From the NCBI GenBank assembly GCA_034620365.1, contig JAQGEQ010000297.1, positions 248,001 through 312,000 of the forward strand: a stretch of DNA of 64,000 bases. The letters are read 5' to 3'. The stretch is from Pegea sp. RAD2-039 (taxonomy: Eukaryota > Chordata > Thaliacea > Salpida > Salpidae). Positions 25,672 through 36,860 of the stretch are shown one piece after another (position 1 is the first letter of the stretch; each line of letters starts with the position of its first letter). Below the pieces are notes generated by a model. It did not search any database. It saw only the letters and a list, made by a program, of their open reading frames with translations, and was not told the DNA's origin. Both the position numbers and the translations under genes were made by a program.

Positions 25672-26033
25672 TATTATCTCTTTAAAATGTAACTTCTACA
25701 ATGATTCTGGCTCAGATACTGTGCTATTTCATTTATTGAAATTTGTTAAAATGTAAATATATAAAACATATAAGCTAAGCCTAGGACGTGTCAACTAGAT
25801 AATTATTACTTTTGTTTCGTTTGGTTTATTTTAAATTTTTTGTGTTACTGTAGACTACAAAAAGTTCCTAAGGCATCGAATTATTATACATTTTACAAAC
25901 CTATTTACTAATTAGTTGTAGATAAGTTTTACAAGTAACAAAGCTCTAAGGTAAGATATACTTATAAAGAAAAGTTCTTAGACAAAAAACTAACTTATTA
26001 ATCATTTTAACATGTACTTTTTTTAATTTCAGC

Positions 26034-26039
26034 CGGTGG
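26034..26039 (+). other. Possible 6-nt microexon
   Basis: A strong acceptor (TTTTTTTAATTTCAG) is followed after only CCGGTG by a strong donor (GTAAGTACATTTT). It lies between the 25.5 kb donor and the 26.47 kb acceptor of the kinase gene, so it could be a microexon in that gene's 5' leader. Joined in this way, the Cys-rich frame would stay open and end across the kinase start codon (ATATGA). This is inference from splice signals only. Confidence 0.25.
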
Positions 26040-26506
26040 TAAGTACATTTTCATTATTTTTGTATGAACTTTATTTCATTTAATGAGAGTATCATTGTAA
26101 CTTCAATGATAAGGTAAACATTCAATCTTTTTAATCGTTGTCTCATTCAAATTGAAAAAAATATTTATTTAATTTTTTATTTAATTTTACTTTGAACAGT
26201 TTTTTCGAACAATTTAATATTTCTGGCATATTCATTTTATGGATAAAGTCAGGATAATTTTATTAAGATAAAACTGTTAAAGGTTATCAGTAAATACAAA
26301 GTGTTATGAAACCCGCCTTATAAGCTCTTAAGCAATTTGTAATTTGATTCCAGATTTGACCTTTAATTTAATTGAGTTTACTATATGACCCAAATTAATC
26401 TTATAAAAATATAGTTATACTATGCACCACTTCAGCTTTTGTCTGAAATTTAAATTGATTCTAACATTTCAGATAGTTTTGTAACTAATTCCAAAAAACT
26501 AAAAAT

Positions 26507-27727
26507 ATGACATTAAATACTCAGCATGAATCTCTTCTCTCCTGGGGTATGTTATGGAATCATAAGTCTGAGAAACCAATCCTTTATCTTAAAGAAGATG
26601 TGCATGACTTCATTATACAAAACATAAATGGCGAAATCAGATATTCTAGAAATACTTCGGTAATAAAATTTAGTCTTTTCAAGAAAAAAACTCGTTTTGT
26701 AATAAAACGAATTTGCGAAAATGGGGAGTTTAAGATCATCTTTAAAACTTATAGGGCTATTGATCCTTTGATAGAAAATTACACTCATCTCCAGCCAGGG
26801 CAAATTCATCTTAAGTCCAAGAGCAATAAATACAAGTGTATCAATTTTGATTTTACATTGTATGTATTTCAAGATATCGATCAACCCTTGCCGTCAAGTA
26901 TTATTGAAAACATTAAAATGGTTTCCGAATTGGGAAAAGGGACCTTTGGTACTGTCATAGAAGTGTTTTCCATTCTGAGTAATCAGATGATGGCTATGAA
27001 AACTATTGATGTTGGTACAAAGACCCTGACCAAAAAGATTAGATGTTTGAAAAAGGAAAAGAATTATCTGTTAGAGCTTATGCATCCAAATATTGTGAGT
27101 ATTCACAAAGAAGAATCAAATTTGAGTCAATTTTGCTTGTTTATGGAAGTTGGTAACAGAGGTGACCTCCTAAAGTTTATAACCAGAATGCCTGTGAACG
27201 AAACGATTGCAAAGGTTTTCTTCTTAGATATTTTGCAAGGCCTTCGATTCATTCATGGCAAAGAACTGGTCCATTTAGATATTAAACCTCAGAACATATT
27301 GCTTTTTGAAACCTCTAATGGCTTAAACGCCAAGTTGGCTGATTTTGGTTCAGTTTGCAGCTTGAAGGAAAACAGTCAGGATAAACGAGGTACTCCGACA
27401 TATTTACCACCAGAAGTAGCTCAAGCAGTTTTGTGGAGTCGACAAAAAAAATATAAGAAGTCAACTGATATATTTTGCACCGGTGTCACCATCTACTATA
27501 GTGTGGTTGGGAGACATCCGTTTCAAAGTTTGCATAGAACTTGTTGGTTTGGCTTGACTTTAAAAAATTCCGATTATCATCAATTTCACTTCACTCCCTC
27601 TTTTATAGGATGTTCAGCTGAACTAAAGGAGTTATTAAAGAAATGCTTCCTTATTGAAGAGGATCAAAGACCATCAGTTGAAGAAATGCTCAATGATGCT
27701 TGGTTTCAAAGTACATCAGATAGCTAG
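26507..27727 (+). CDS. Chk2-like Ser/Thr kinase with degenerate FHA-like N-terminus (406 aa)
   Basis: Single coding exon. Residues 1-125 begin with the SWGMLW motif that opens the Chk2 FHA domain, but the Gly-Arg and Ser...His phosphopeptide-binding residues of FHA are not evident. The kinase domain spans about 137-400: Gly loop GKGTFGTV (143-150), ATP lysine K165, helix-C E184, catalytic loop HLDIKPQN (256-263, D258), DFG 279-281, and activation segment end GTPTYLPPE (295-303), close to Chk2's GTPTYLAPE. HLD replaces HRD, so activation-loop dependence may differ. A splice acceptor (ACATTTCAG, ending at 26472) precedes a 34-nt leader. Poly(A) signal AATAAA at 27884. Predicted active. The substrate is unknown. 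The paralogue at 29578-30795 lies tail to tail. Confidence 0.85.
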   Translation: MTLNTQHESLLSWGMLWNHKSEKPILYLKEDVHDFIIQNINGEIRYSRNTSVIKFSLFKKKTRFVIKRICENGEFKIIFKTYRAIDPLIENYTHLQPGQIHLKSKSNKYKCINFDFTLYVFQDIDQPLPSSIIENIKMVSELGKGTFGTVIEVFSILSNQMMAMKTIDVGTKTLTKKIRCLKKEKNYLLELMHPNIVSIHKEESNLSQFCLFMEVGNRGDLLKFITRMPVNETIAKVFFLDILQGLRFIHGKELVHLDIKPQNILLFETSNGLNAKLADFGSVCSLKENSQDKRGTPTYLPPEVAQAVLWSRQKKYKKSTDIFCTGVTIYYSVVGRHPFQSLHRTCWFGLTLKNSDYHQFHFTPSFIGCSAELKELLKKCFLIEEDQRPSVEEMLNDAWFQSTSDS

Positions 27728-27734
27728 CTCTTAT

Positions 27735-29570
27735 TATAAATGTAAAATCTTATAATGTACATAATATTACCATAAGTACTACCAACATAAAATGTTCAAT
27801 TTAAAGTAGCATAACTAAGGCGATTAAGGTGTTGTTTTTGTATGCGCTCAAATCACATGATTTACGTTTTCGATTTTTTGGTAAATAAAACAAAAATTAA
27901 CATAAAGTTTGAAATAATTTTTTATAAAAGTTACAAGGTCGTCATATTATTTAGCATTGCAATTCTTTTTTGTACATTACGCAAGGTTTCAATAAACTCA
28001 GTAAACAATGAAAATCAATAGAAAATTTCAGAAATACCAATAAAAGATGTATTTTTCATAATTATCAGGCCAATAATTTTGTTTAACAATTACAGTTTAA
28101 CATAATTTCAACTTTATTTTCGAGTTATTACTAGTTATTAATAAGTACTTAGCTAGAAACAATAAAATTTCTAACTGATACATTTTGATCTTAATATTTG
28201 ACCTGTGATTTGATTCAATAAGAATTTTCCTGTAATAAAACAGTAGTTGTTGAATTTACACAACAAATTTCAACTTTTGAAAAGTGATTCTATTTTCGTA
28301 GCTGACGGAGATTCCAAAACTCAGATTAATAGATTGAAAGTTTAAAGTAAAATACAAAAATAAACCTGTGAAGTTAGACACAGCATAACATTTCTTAAAG
28401 AATATATCAAATAAGTTGTATTGGAAGTAATATAACCTACTTACTCCGAATAAAACAACTGTAAAAGTTAAATAGTCTAATATCATTTGACTGAACGTTT
28501 TTTTTTTATTTGGTTACCTTATAATGTCAAAACTAACAAAGTAAATCACTTTTATTAGAGTAATATATGAAATCAATCGTTTAATGTATCTAAAACTAGT
28601 TACAACTTATAGCAAGTTATAAATTTTAACAAAATATTGTTTATCTAATAACTTACTTTTTACTAGGGAGACGTTTGAGACTACTAAAACCTAAAATATT
28701 TAATACAAGTTATGAAATTAGACATTCAATTTCAGATAACAATTTCTATAGTTGGAAACTCTTAGGTGTATATAAAAATTAAAACTATCACTAACAAAGG
28801 ATTGTGAAGATCTTAAAAATTAAACATCTTTAGTATGAATGTTATCGTTTTATTTTCAAACCCTTTGAATTTATACTGCATAGAAGTTATATAGAATTGA
28901 TTTGTTTAAGCAGAGACTAAAAACTATAAAACAATTGATAAACTTCAAATTTTTTTATCAATTTTATTCAAACAAATAGTTGCTTAAAAAAATTACTGAT
29001 TACAGCATGATAGTAGTTTAACTCGATTTATTTTTTAAATCCACATTAAGCTTTTAATTAATTGGTGAATTATTAATTTAAAACAAAATAAGTAAAATAA
29101 AATCGGTAAAGTTCGAAGTTGTACAACTTTTTAATTGCTTTAAGCTATTTGTTTATAAGATTATTTTCTAAACTAACTTCACTAATTTTTACTTAGATAA
29201 TTTAACGATTTAATTAATGTAGATGGTCAGCGTTTTTTTATTTGCTACCAATCATCAAGTTACTACTCAATGCAATTTTGAAATGATTCTGTAATTTTGA
29301 AAAATTATTTTTCTAGTATATAATGGACATAAAACAGAATACAATATTAAAAAAAAATGAGGAACAATTTTAAATCATTAAGTTAGTTCAAATTACAAAT
29401 CAATAGAGTCAAAACAAATGAAAAAATCTGATATGCAGTAATAAGTTAGTTTATTACTAGAAGAAATATTACAAAGATGGAATATAACAAGTGTGACTAA
29501 AAAGTACATAAATATCATTTTGAAATAATAAATTCATAAAGTGAATATTGTTAGTATACTCTTCCATCGT
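27735..29570. other. Intergenic region between convergent kinase genes
   Basis: It holds the 3' end of the first kinase mRNA (AATAAA at 27884) and otherwise A+T-rich sequence. A 76-codon minus ORF at 28256-28486 has no domain or context. Confidence 0.5.
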
Positions 29571-29577
29571 TAAGCAT

Positions 29578-30795
29578 CTAATGATGGTTTAATAACTCTG
29601 AGGTTGCTGCTCTCTCTTCTGGATTGAACCACAAACAACGGCTAATAAAATTCCTAAAAGCAGCTTCTTTTGTAAAACCAGGAAAGAGATCAATAAAGGT
29701 TGGTATAAAATCGTTTTGATTCAGGCGGTCGTTCATTAATTTTTTTTGAAAAGTTTTGCTAGTCATCAATTCTCTGAAAGGTAGATGACCTGTAAAGACT
29801 TGGTATATAGTTATCCCTACACTCCAAATGTCTATCACTCTTGTCAATTTTCTTTGAGTTCCACCAAACAAATTACGGTGAACTTCTGGAGCAGAATACT
29901 CTAAAGTTCCAGCAAAGTTTTTCATTCGACTTAAACAGAACAAGTATGTAGTACACCCAAAGTCAGCTAACTTGACTATGGGATGACAACTATTATCCAT
30001 CAGCAGAATATTGTTTGGTTTGATATCCCTATGCACTATATACCGAGAATGCATGTAGTCGAGTGCTTCAAGAATTTTTTTGATGATATATTTTAAACAG
30101 AACTCATCAACAATATTGTTAGAGATGTATGTGGATAAATCACCTCCATGCGCAAATGGTAGGTAAATACAGTTTCTATAATTTGAGTCATCTCCATTAA
30201 TTTCAATACTTTTTATTATGTTTGGATGTTTGAGAATCTTCAAAAAAAACATTTCTTTCCGCATGTTTTCTTGTCTCTTACTCAAGCTTAAACATGGGTT
30301 CTTTCTAGGGAATATCTTTGCTGCAATAAATTGCTCTCTAACTGTACAGAACAATTTATGTACAACACCAAATGAACCTTCTGAAACTTTTTCAACATAC
30401 TTTAAAGATTTGAAATTCCAACCCAGGATTTCAGGGTTTGAAAAAATCACAATTGCCAGCTTTCTTGTTTCTGTTTCGAACTCAGTTGAGTTTCTAAACA
30501 AAACTGTAGAACAAGGTTGAATGCAGTAGCTGCTACTAATCTTTGGATCATACAATTTTCTTGTTGTAAAAACTGCTTTAGATGCTTGGTTATTGTTACC
30601 TTTAACTCTTTTGACAGAAAAACTGGGTGAAATAAAATATCTGAAACTAAAGAAGCATCGTTGGAGTTTTAACTTTTCTTCGCCATAATCCATTTCTACA
30701 TAAAACCATGTCTTGTCATTTAATAAGTAAAATAGTGGCTTATTGTCAGATGCATTTACAATCATTCCCCATGCTTGATTGCATATATTGTTCAT
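29578..30795 (-). CDS. Chk2-like Ser/Thr kinase paralogue with degenerate FHA-like N-terminus (405 aa)
   Basis: Same architecture and length as the kinase at 26507-27727. The N-terminus has AWGMIV (residues 8-13), matching the WG motif of the Chk2 FHA domain, and about 110 divergent residues follow. The kinase domain has glycine loop SEGSFGVV (138-145, first Gly replaced by Ser), K160, E181, HRDIKPNN (255-262), DFG 278-280 and GTLEYSAPE (296-304). All catalytic residues are present, so it should be active. GTLEYSAPE and VHRDIKPNN also resemble other kinase groups, so the Chk2 label rests mainly on the WG-containing N-terminus and overall layout. The N-terminal domains of the pair are more diverged than the catalytic motifs. 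The mRNA is intronless in the coding part, unlike the other genes here. Confidence 0.85.
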   Translation of the reverse strand: MNNICNQAWGMIVNASDNKPLFYLLNDKTWFYVEMDYGEEKLKLQRCFFSFRYFISPSFSVKRVKGNNNQASKAVFTTRKLYDPKISSSYCIQPCSTVLFRNSTEFETETRKLAIVIFSNPEILGWNFKSLKYVEKVSEGSFGVVHKLFCTVREQFIAAKIFPRKNPCLSLSKRQENMRKEMFFLKILKHPNIIKSIEINGDDSNYRNCIYLPFAHGGDLSTYISNNIVDEFCLKYIIKKILEALDYMHSRYIVHRDIKPNNILLMDNSCHPIVKLADFGCTTYLFCLSRMKNFAGTLEYSAPEVHRNLFGGTQRKLTRVIDIWSVGITIYQVFTGHLPFRELMTSKTFQKKLMNDRLNQNDFIPTFIDLFPGFTKEAAFRNFISRCLWFNPEERAATSELLNHH

Positions 30796-30799
30796 TTTA

Positions 30800-33700
30800 G
30801 CTCTTAGTTTTACCTAATCAGTCCAAGTAAAAGCTAATTAAAAGAAACTTATCACTTTCTGAAATACGTTCCTTAAATTTTAACAATGCTAATGATACAT
30901 TGCATTTTGAAAATTAAGCTTATATACTACTTTGAGCCCTACAACCTTTTTGCTTGTTGAAAATGATTGACGTAGTTTAAAGACTTTCAATCAATTAGCA
31001 GTTATTTCTGTTTCATGTTGAAGCGTTTCAAGTATGAAAACGATAAGTTAAAGATGACATTACTTTAAGTAAATTATTTAATATTTGGCGAGTTATTTCT
31101 CGGTGAGAATAAAGTATTACTGATGTTTTTTTCAAACACTTTTGAGAAGCTATTTAAAATATTTATAAAACTGTTAAAAATTTAAATATTGACTTTTTTT
31201 CATTGATTATTATTTTATTATGTGGTTAACAGCTTTTTTTTAACTCTAACTTTCATAAACAAATTTATCTAAAAAATATTTTGAAACAATTTTCTTTTTA
31301 ATCTAATTCTTTTGATTACAGAAATACAAAATTTTTACTTTGATTGAAAACTTATAAATAAAAGAAGTTTGCTGGTATAGACTTGCCAGGTTGATATCTA
31401 CAGGAATAACAAATAAATTGATTTGAAATTCCGACAATGAGCTTCTTAAGAAATATATCTATCACAAGTTTTTCACATGTTCGTAAATTAATTCAATGAA
31501 TCATTTGCCTTACTTAATTGTTTTTTGTTGCTAAACGGCTTGTTAATAACAACGATTGTATAAACTATAGATCTACTAATCGATTGTCCGTAATTGACAA
31601 TTTATCAATGAGAACTGATCATTGACTCATTTCATCCAACCCAATTCAATAAAACCAGACAAAAAAGAGCTTAGCCAAGTGTTTTAGGAACTTAAAATAC
31701 AACCGCACAACTTTATTTACATTAAAGAAAAAATATAAATAGTTGATAAGTTTAAATAACAAATTTAGTCACAATTAGAAAAAAATAAACTGCAAAAGCT
31801 CATTTAAAAGAATAAATTTTTACATTTGTGACACTGTAAACTTTTAAAGTATTTTATTAAATAAGAACAGCAAAGACGTCCAAAAAATGTGTATAAATAA
31901 TTGCATTTATGAAGATTATGGAATTTATAAATGTTTAGCTATCATATATTACTTAATTAAACATTTAAGGTTATCATTGTTTCAACTGTAATAATTTATG
32001 GAATTTTTTTTCATAATTCTGAAATGCATTAATTTTTCAAAAGTAAAAGCTTTATTTTAATATTTTTTTTTAGTTTAAAAATTTATTTTGTAAAAAAGTT
32101 TTACAAAATGTTTAATACAGTCAAGGTAAGAAAATAATTGAAAATATTCTGAATTAAAATAATAACTCCAATATACATACTATGTATTTTTTAAATTTTT
32201 AAATATGCTAATTTATTTGCTTTTTTAAACTTAAATCAAACTTTTAGAGTTTATATAATCCAGTTAATAAAGATTTCTAATAGTTTGGTTACACGATTTT
32301 AATCTTTTATCAAACATCAATATGAATTATAAATAAAATAAAATTTTGAAATTATTTTCCCTACATTTTGCATGAAAAATTCCAAATTTGGAATTTTGCA
32401 TGATGGAAGATCCTTTTTGAGATTTAATTAACAGCTCATCTACAGACATAGAAGAAATTCTTGGCGAACATTTTTTTCATATTTCGCAAGATAATTACTG
32501 TTCATTTGTCTTATAAAGTATATATTTGTAAGTTATTTTCAAAAAAATAATTTGGTTGAAATCTTGTTAAAACTAAAATAAGATTCCTAAATTACATCAC
32601 CCACATTTAGTTGTAAAAGTATAAGATTTGAATGCTGAAGTAAAACACATACAAAATCACTAGCATTGAACGAAATACTCAAAATGCATTTTAAAGAAAA
32701 CTTCCTTACAATCATTTCATCAAGTTTTTACCAGAAAAATTTACAAAGATTTTAATGGTTTAGTGTTGTTTTGAAAACTTTAATAAACCTATAAGCCTAT
32801 TCTACAACAGACGATTAAAACAGTTTTGAATTTTTAAAGATTTTGTTTAAACAATGACATTTGTAACTATTAAAGACTCAGAAAAAAGCTTAAATATTCT
32901 ATAGTGCTATACTTCAAACGAAAGTAAAAACTTCTTCATTTGATTAAAGGACTTTTTACAGGTTTGCTTCAATTTGAAGATGCGTGAATAATTCATTGAT
33001 CATCCTAATCAATTTTCTTCAGTACAATAAATCAGTATTAAATATCAATGGTTTCAAATTATTTATCAAACTTTAATTTTTGCATTTGCTAATTATTGTA
33101 CTTTGTTAATATTAATTTTGACTTCAGCTTTTTCTCACGAAAAAATTCTAAAATTCATAATTATCAGCAGTTTTTCAAATTTTCAAATTTCAAAAAATAA
33201 TTAGTCAACGTTTGTGCAACGTTTGAAGATGTTTAAAATTTAAATAAATAATTATATAAGAAAACAACTATAATGCTTTTTTAAATATCAATATTGTAAA
33301 CTTCTTTTTATAGTTTCATTCAATGTTCTTGCCGTATGAACAAAAGCAGAAAAGAAGAAAAGTCTGTAGAAATTTTTATTCTAGTCTGAAAATTTTATTT
33401 AATACAAATCGTATTCGTTTGAATATCTTTTAGTGTATTTTTAAGGTTATACGCAATTTTAAGTAGAGATAAAATTCATTAGATTTGTATTTAAGTTAGT
33501 TAAAACTTACAAATAAATTTTAATTGAGTTTGTAAATCAAGTAAATCTACTTTCTTAAATTCGATTTAACTCAAACCTCTGTTAATTCAAGCGTAACAAG
33601 TAGTTTGTATATGACTTCTGTAAGTATTGAATATCTGCAATCGTTTGACCATTAACATTTATGTTCAACTGTGAACAGAACTTATTCTACTACTCTCCAT

Positions 33701-36400
33701 AGTTTCTTTATAGAATAAATAGATTAAAGTTTGTTCATATTAAAAAGGATTTAAACTTTCATTTGAGGTTTAAAAATTAACCTTTTTGCATTAATTTAGA
33801 GCTGTCCAACAATTTGATCAATATATACAAGTAGACAAAAACAATTTGTTAACACAATCCATGATTCAGTTATACTACATTAACTTAGAGCTATTTTATA
33901 AGATTAGCTTATTCACTACTTAATTGTTAATGTATAATAAAAGATCTTTCTATAGCTTTGAAAAATATTGATTAATTTTTAATTGAGTTTTTTGATAGTT
34001 TTTTTTGTTATTTTTTTTCATGTAGGAAAACTCTTTTTATAAACCACAAAATCTTGATTTATTAATTGTGAATACTTCTGTTTTTCACATAAGATCTATT
34101 ATATCTATCAAGTATCATGTGTTTAGTTAGTGGTATAAATCAGTTGACGGTTTTAAAGTCAGTTATAAGACTTGTTGTCAGTTTGATCTCATTAAACAAA
34201 CACAGTCATATGCTAAATTAGTTTCTCATACTTCACTTGAGATCCAAGTATTCTTGGAGATAAGTTTGGTTGAATGATAGAGTAAAAGATGTCTGGACTA
34301 TTTTGAAAAGATTTGAATTCTTTGATGTAGAAGAATTACTTCATTAAGTCACTGAAGATTGATACATGAAGAAGAAATATTTCTGAAAATTGATAAAATC
34401 ACTTGAAGTGACAAAATCAGCTTAATGTGAAAATGTAATTGACAAAAACAGTTGATTTCATAATCAATATTTTAGAATTATTTATTTTCAAGTTTGTAAA
34501 CTTTTGTTGAATTTAAAAGCTTGTAAATTTTTGTTAGTAATTGACATAACTATTATTTGCTGATCACAATTTGATAAATTACAATACAGTGCGTCACATT
34601 TAATATACTCATTTCATCAATTTACTTATTAAATTAATTAATTATCTATCTTAGATTAACCATAGTATCTTATTGGTATAAGCTAGTTCATTTTAATCTT
34701 TATGTTGTGGTTCTTAATATAAAATAAAACTACTTTCACTTTCTGCATATGAAAATTAAATACGAAGAATATTATTGAAAATTTTAAAAGTTTGATGAAA
34801 GACTTCACAATGAAAGTAAAAAGATATTCCTTAGAAAAAATAAATTTTAGAATATGGAAAGCTTCATAAGGTTTTTATTTGTAAATAGCTTTGTGATAAA
34901 CATAAATATTTGTAAATTTATGTTGGTGTAAATATTAATTTCTCATTATTATCTAGTTAGTTTTGTGATGTGTACCCAAAATTAATTGACCCAAAATTTA
35001 ATTTAAATTACTTTGTTTTCCTGTTCTAAAATTCAAACTAACAGAAAATCCATTATATAAAGAAGGTAGAAATTAATTTGCCAAAAAAGTACCTAATTGT
35101 TTGATAATTTTATTTATATTACTGAAATTACTTCATCTGTGAATAATATTTTCAATGTGAAGTCTACAATAATTTGGTTAAATTAAAATTCCGGTAAGTT
35201 TATTCATTTTTTAAACTTTCATTCCTTGCATTTTCACATACAAAAATCTTAGAACCACTCATGTAAACGAGTATATAGTTTTTATCTCTATTTTAAAATG
35301 CCAAAAAGACTAAGAGTTGATTAAAAAGCCTTTATTTAAAAGAGTGTTAATGGCGTTATAAAATAACAGTACATGAAGTAACTTCTAATAAACACTTAAG
35401 CGAGAGGATATTTCAAAATTGGAAGCTAGCATTTTAGCAGATTGAAATACTTATAATCGAATAGAACGTTTTGAACAAATGATTTGAACTTTTTACTTCG
35501 CTTTGCAGAGTTGATAAAAACTAAGACTAAGCTTGTGAAACATTAAGAATGAGTGATTTATAAATGAAACATAAATGAAACACTAAAAACATCTTATAAG
35601 CCGAATAATTTCATTGTATCGGATTATTTGACAAATTAAATGAATTTTTTATTTATAATAAATAATTTTATAGAAAATAAACTTTTTGTTGGTTAATTTT
35701 GCTTCAACGTTTGGTAAGTTCAGATAGCAAAATCAAAAGAAAATCTATTGACTACAAAAATTTTATCGAGTGGTTAAAGATTAAATAAGTAAGTAGAAGT
35801 AACCTTCTTTGTCACGATTATATTTTAAAAGAAGATTTACTTGTAAATAGAAAAGTAGAGGAATAGTTTACACTCTTTGAAAGTTTTGAATTGCTGATTC
35901 CAAATCCAGGAACCACGTTTCAAGTTCCATCATCAAATTTTTTTAAATGTATTTCTTTTTTGATGAAAAATCAACCTGAGTATAGATACAAACTACGTAC
36001 TCTAGCGCGACTTTGCGGTAATATTTTAAATCTAGTTGACTTTCTTTGAGTTTAAACAAGGACTTGTTAAACAAAAGTAATTTCCATAAATAATAAGAGG
36101 TTATTTTGAAGTTAAGAAGCAGCAACTAATATTTCTTGATTTAATATAATTTCTTTGGAAAAATGCGTTTTAATAAACTCAACATTGTGAAGCAATATAA
36201 GTAGAAACCGATGTCTTGAAAAATGTGAGAAACTTAAAGATATAATTTCTGATGTAAAATTTTAAACTAGAAGGTTTTAGACAGTAAGAAGCCAACTTTT
36301 TAAGTATCAATGGTATTTTCCTTTAAAAAAATATGAGGTCTACAATACCTCATGTCATGGTTGAGTAAACATTTAAAGAAGAAGCTTCAAGCAAAAGTAA
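30800..36400. other. Long gene-poor region
   Basis: About 5.6 kb of A+T-rich DNA. Short ORFs such as 35943-36125 (minus) lack domains, splice context or balanced codon use. A small inverted motif (ATTGTCCGTAATTGACAAT) sits near 31582. Nothing could be supported as a gene. Confidence 0.5.
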
Positions 36401-36409
36401 ATTTGAAGC

Positions 36410-36860
36410 TCTTTCTTATATCTATTTATTTATTTATTTCAATAAATGCGAAGGAGAGTACCTGAAAAAAGCACCTCTTGCTAACACACATTCTCACAAA
36501 TAACATCTATTTAGACAAAAATATAGAAAGCAAAAGATGTAACACATGGTATTTCGATATAACTCAAAGCATATAACAGTGAACAATTGCATGGAATGTT
36601 AATAATATAAGAATATATCGTCTGAGCTGATATAACTTGAAGGAAGGACTAATAGAAAAGAAATCATCAAACTGAATGTCAATTAAATTGTGGATAATTT
36701 TAAAACTAAGAAATAAGTCGTATTTAATCTGTCGGATTTCCAACGTATCTATATATCGTTGATGATAAAATATTAAAAATTTAAAAACATCAAAAGCGTT
36801 GAGCCTAGATTTACAAAACTTTGTTTTATTGACTAAGCTTCTTACAATCAAAATGAAGAT
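36410..36860 (-). mobile_element. LINE ORF2 C-terminus with 3' UTR and ATTTATT tail
   Basis: The minus-strand ORF 36851-36564 gives the characteristic LINE reverse-transcriptase C-terminal region: RLNAFDVFKFLIFYHQRY, then YDLFLSFKIIHNLIDIQ and FDDFF. This corresponds to the family pattern R..L.L.SLE.RR..YDL...YKI.H.L...FF. Downstream are the shared 3' blocks (GTTCACTGTTATATG, CCATGTGTTACATC, GAATGTGTGTTAGC, GGTACTCTCC) and the AATAAATAAATAAATA tail at 36420-36440. It is 5'-truncated. The ORF is the longest intact piece of this family in the window, suggesting the youngest copy. Confidence 0.75.

Noticed and set aside
26552..26884. 110-codon minus-strand ORF inside the first kinase gene
   Set aside because: Antisense shadow of the kinase N-terminal region.
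30218..30520. 100-codon plus-strand ORF inside the second kinase gene
   Set aside because: Antisense shadow of the kinase coding sequence.
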